Part shown: positions 62,822 through 64,000 of the stretch, piece by piece
Position numbering within the stretch: the stretch's first letter is position 1
How the letters are laid out: the number at the start of each line of letters is the position of its first letter
DNA from: Portunus trituberculatus
Lineage: Eukaryota > Arthropoda > Malacostraca > Decapoda > Portunidae
Length of the DNA: 64,000 nt
Direction: 5' to 3'
NCBI RefSeq assembly: GCF_017591435.1
Contig: NC_059283.1
Span: 6,929,512-6,993,511, forward strand
The notes under the pieces: generated by a model
The model's database searches: none
What the model was told of the DNA's origin: nothing
Seen by the model: the letters and a program-made list of their open reading frames with translations, nothing else
Program-made: the position numbers and the translations under genes

Positions 62822-62826
62822 TGTGT
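62772..62826. repeat. (GT)27 microsatellite at SINE 5' end
   Basis: GT array directly touching the tRNA head of the SINE. Confidence 0.97.
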
Positions 62827-64000
62827 GTTTGCTCTCTCTCTCCCTTTCATTTAAGACACTCCCTGTGAAGCATAATTAACTACAGCATTTAATTCATACT
62901 CTAATTTACTTTTCCTTTCCTTCTGCACACCGCGAGCACATACTTCCACTTTTTTTCTCCACCCTTTTCATTCCCTTTGATGTGAGACTCCACGTGCCTA
63001 TCAAATCCTCCATCCTAAACTCCACATATTCTCCACTGTTTTCTCTCCACACATTCTCCTCTCCCAGTATTCCTCACTCCACCTCCCTCAATTATTTCCC
63101 TTATTTCCTTCTATTCAATCCACATACCACACAGATTTCACTCCATCCTACACTTCACAGTTATCCAGGCCTCTCTTCCATCTAAGCTCTCCCTTTCTCA
63201 CCAATCCCCATTCCTCACTCTCCCTCCCATTCTCTCCCCAAGGTGGCTATCAACGCCCATCTGTCACTTTCCTCCCTGGGGTGGGCTACTGTGAAGGGAG
63301 AGAGGGAGGGAGGGAGGGAAGGAGTGATGGACAGAAGCTCGTTGGAGGAAGCAAAGGTTAAAAGACAGAATACTTTTTCGAAAGGCCATAAAATCAAGAA
63401 AAATGTAGTGGAGAGAAGGATGAGGAGGAGGAAGAGGGGAGAGACAGGAGAAAGAGAAGGCGAGGGGAAAAGAAAGAGGTGAACGAGAACGAGGTGATAA
63501 CTTTCAGGGTAAAAAAAAAAAAAAAGAAGGGAAACTTGAAGCAGGGAAAGATAACTGCAGGTTGAGAAAGCAAACTGAAACCGTGAAGGGAAAACAAGAA
63601 CAGGAAACAGGAAGAGAAGAGGAAGAAAACAAAATAACAAAGAATAACAAACACGAACAGAAACACACACGTACACAAAATAAAAAAGAACCACCTAGCC
63701 TAAAAAAAAAAATAAAGAAAAGAAAAGAGAAAAAAAATCTCAAAAAATAGACAAAACTCTAAAATCAAACTAAAAGAGAAAAAAAGTTAGACACACGAAA
63801 CAAAAAAAAATCAACAAATGACCCAATTAATAGCGAGGTGGGAGCAATTAAGAGATACATTAGGAAACTATTAGCGCCATAAAGAGCATTAAACGGGGCC
63901 ACGGTGGGACAAACAACAGATGAACAGCGAGGAAGGGATTAAGGGGGGCTCAGGGCGGCCTGTCGCTCACCTACTAGTCCTGAGGGGCACCGGTAATTAG
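62827..64000. other. No gene seen
   Basis: 62840-63250 is C/T-rich, 63290-63800 is A/G-rich with A-runs, and the last 200 bp is unique, with ATTAG and AATTA motifs and a terminal TAATTA. Confidence 0.5.

Overview
This window looks like non-genic or intronic DNA from an arthropod, most likely a decapod crustacean and perhaps a brachyuran crab. Four things suggest this. Simple-sequence repeats are extremely dense: by hand count, (GA)n/(CT)n arrays alone cover roughly 3.8 kb, about 6%. There are three stretches of (TTAGG)n/(CCTAA)n-type sequence, the arthropod telomere unit. There is a tRNA-derived SINE of a kind I remember from crab sequences. No bacterial-style gene packing is present. I could not run searches, so the taxonomic call is inference.

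Layout: 0-4 kb has the 3' part of a MITE, two large GA arrays, a 41-bp minisatellite and purine-rich GA/GGA tracts. 4-9 kb is mostly purine-rich and unremarkable, apart from a small signal-peptide-like ORF near 4.4 kb and a GC-rich island at about 7.0-7.65 kb. 9-17 kb alternates GT/CA, GA and GGA arrays with long A/G-rich blocks. 17.8-19.8 kb is GC-richer and holds the only piece of protein I can assign to a family: a short plus-strand exon with an immunoglobulin-domain F-strand signature. 20-37 kb is dominated by arrays, often facing each other as GA...CT inverted pairs. 38.4-40.8 kb is GC/CpG-rich and has the longest ORF that is not purely low-complexity (minus strand). 41-53 kb carries the longest array (258 bp of GA) and long pyrimidine-rich stretches ending in a possible 3'-terminal exon with AATAAA at 53.6 kb. 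54.3-54.6 kb holds a cluster of TAATTA motifs. 58-64 kb holds two more MITE copies, telomere-like repeats and the SINE.

I cannot assemble a complete gene. The candidate exons are stop-free segments next to plausible splice signals. In sequence so rich in polypyrimidine tracts many of these will be chance, so most are scored low and several occur on opposite strands at the same place. The most convincing biology is in the repeats: an approximately 214-bp TTAA-flanked MITE family, a tRNA-Val-like SINE bracketed by GT repeats, a 73-bp sequence found twice beside GA arrays, and microsatellites sitting exactly at predicted splice sites.
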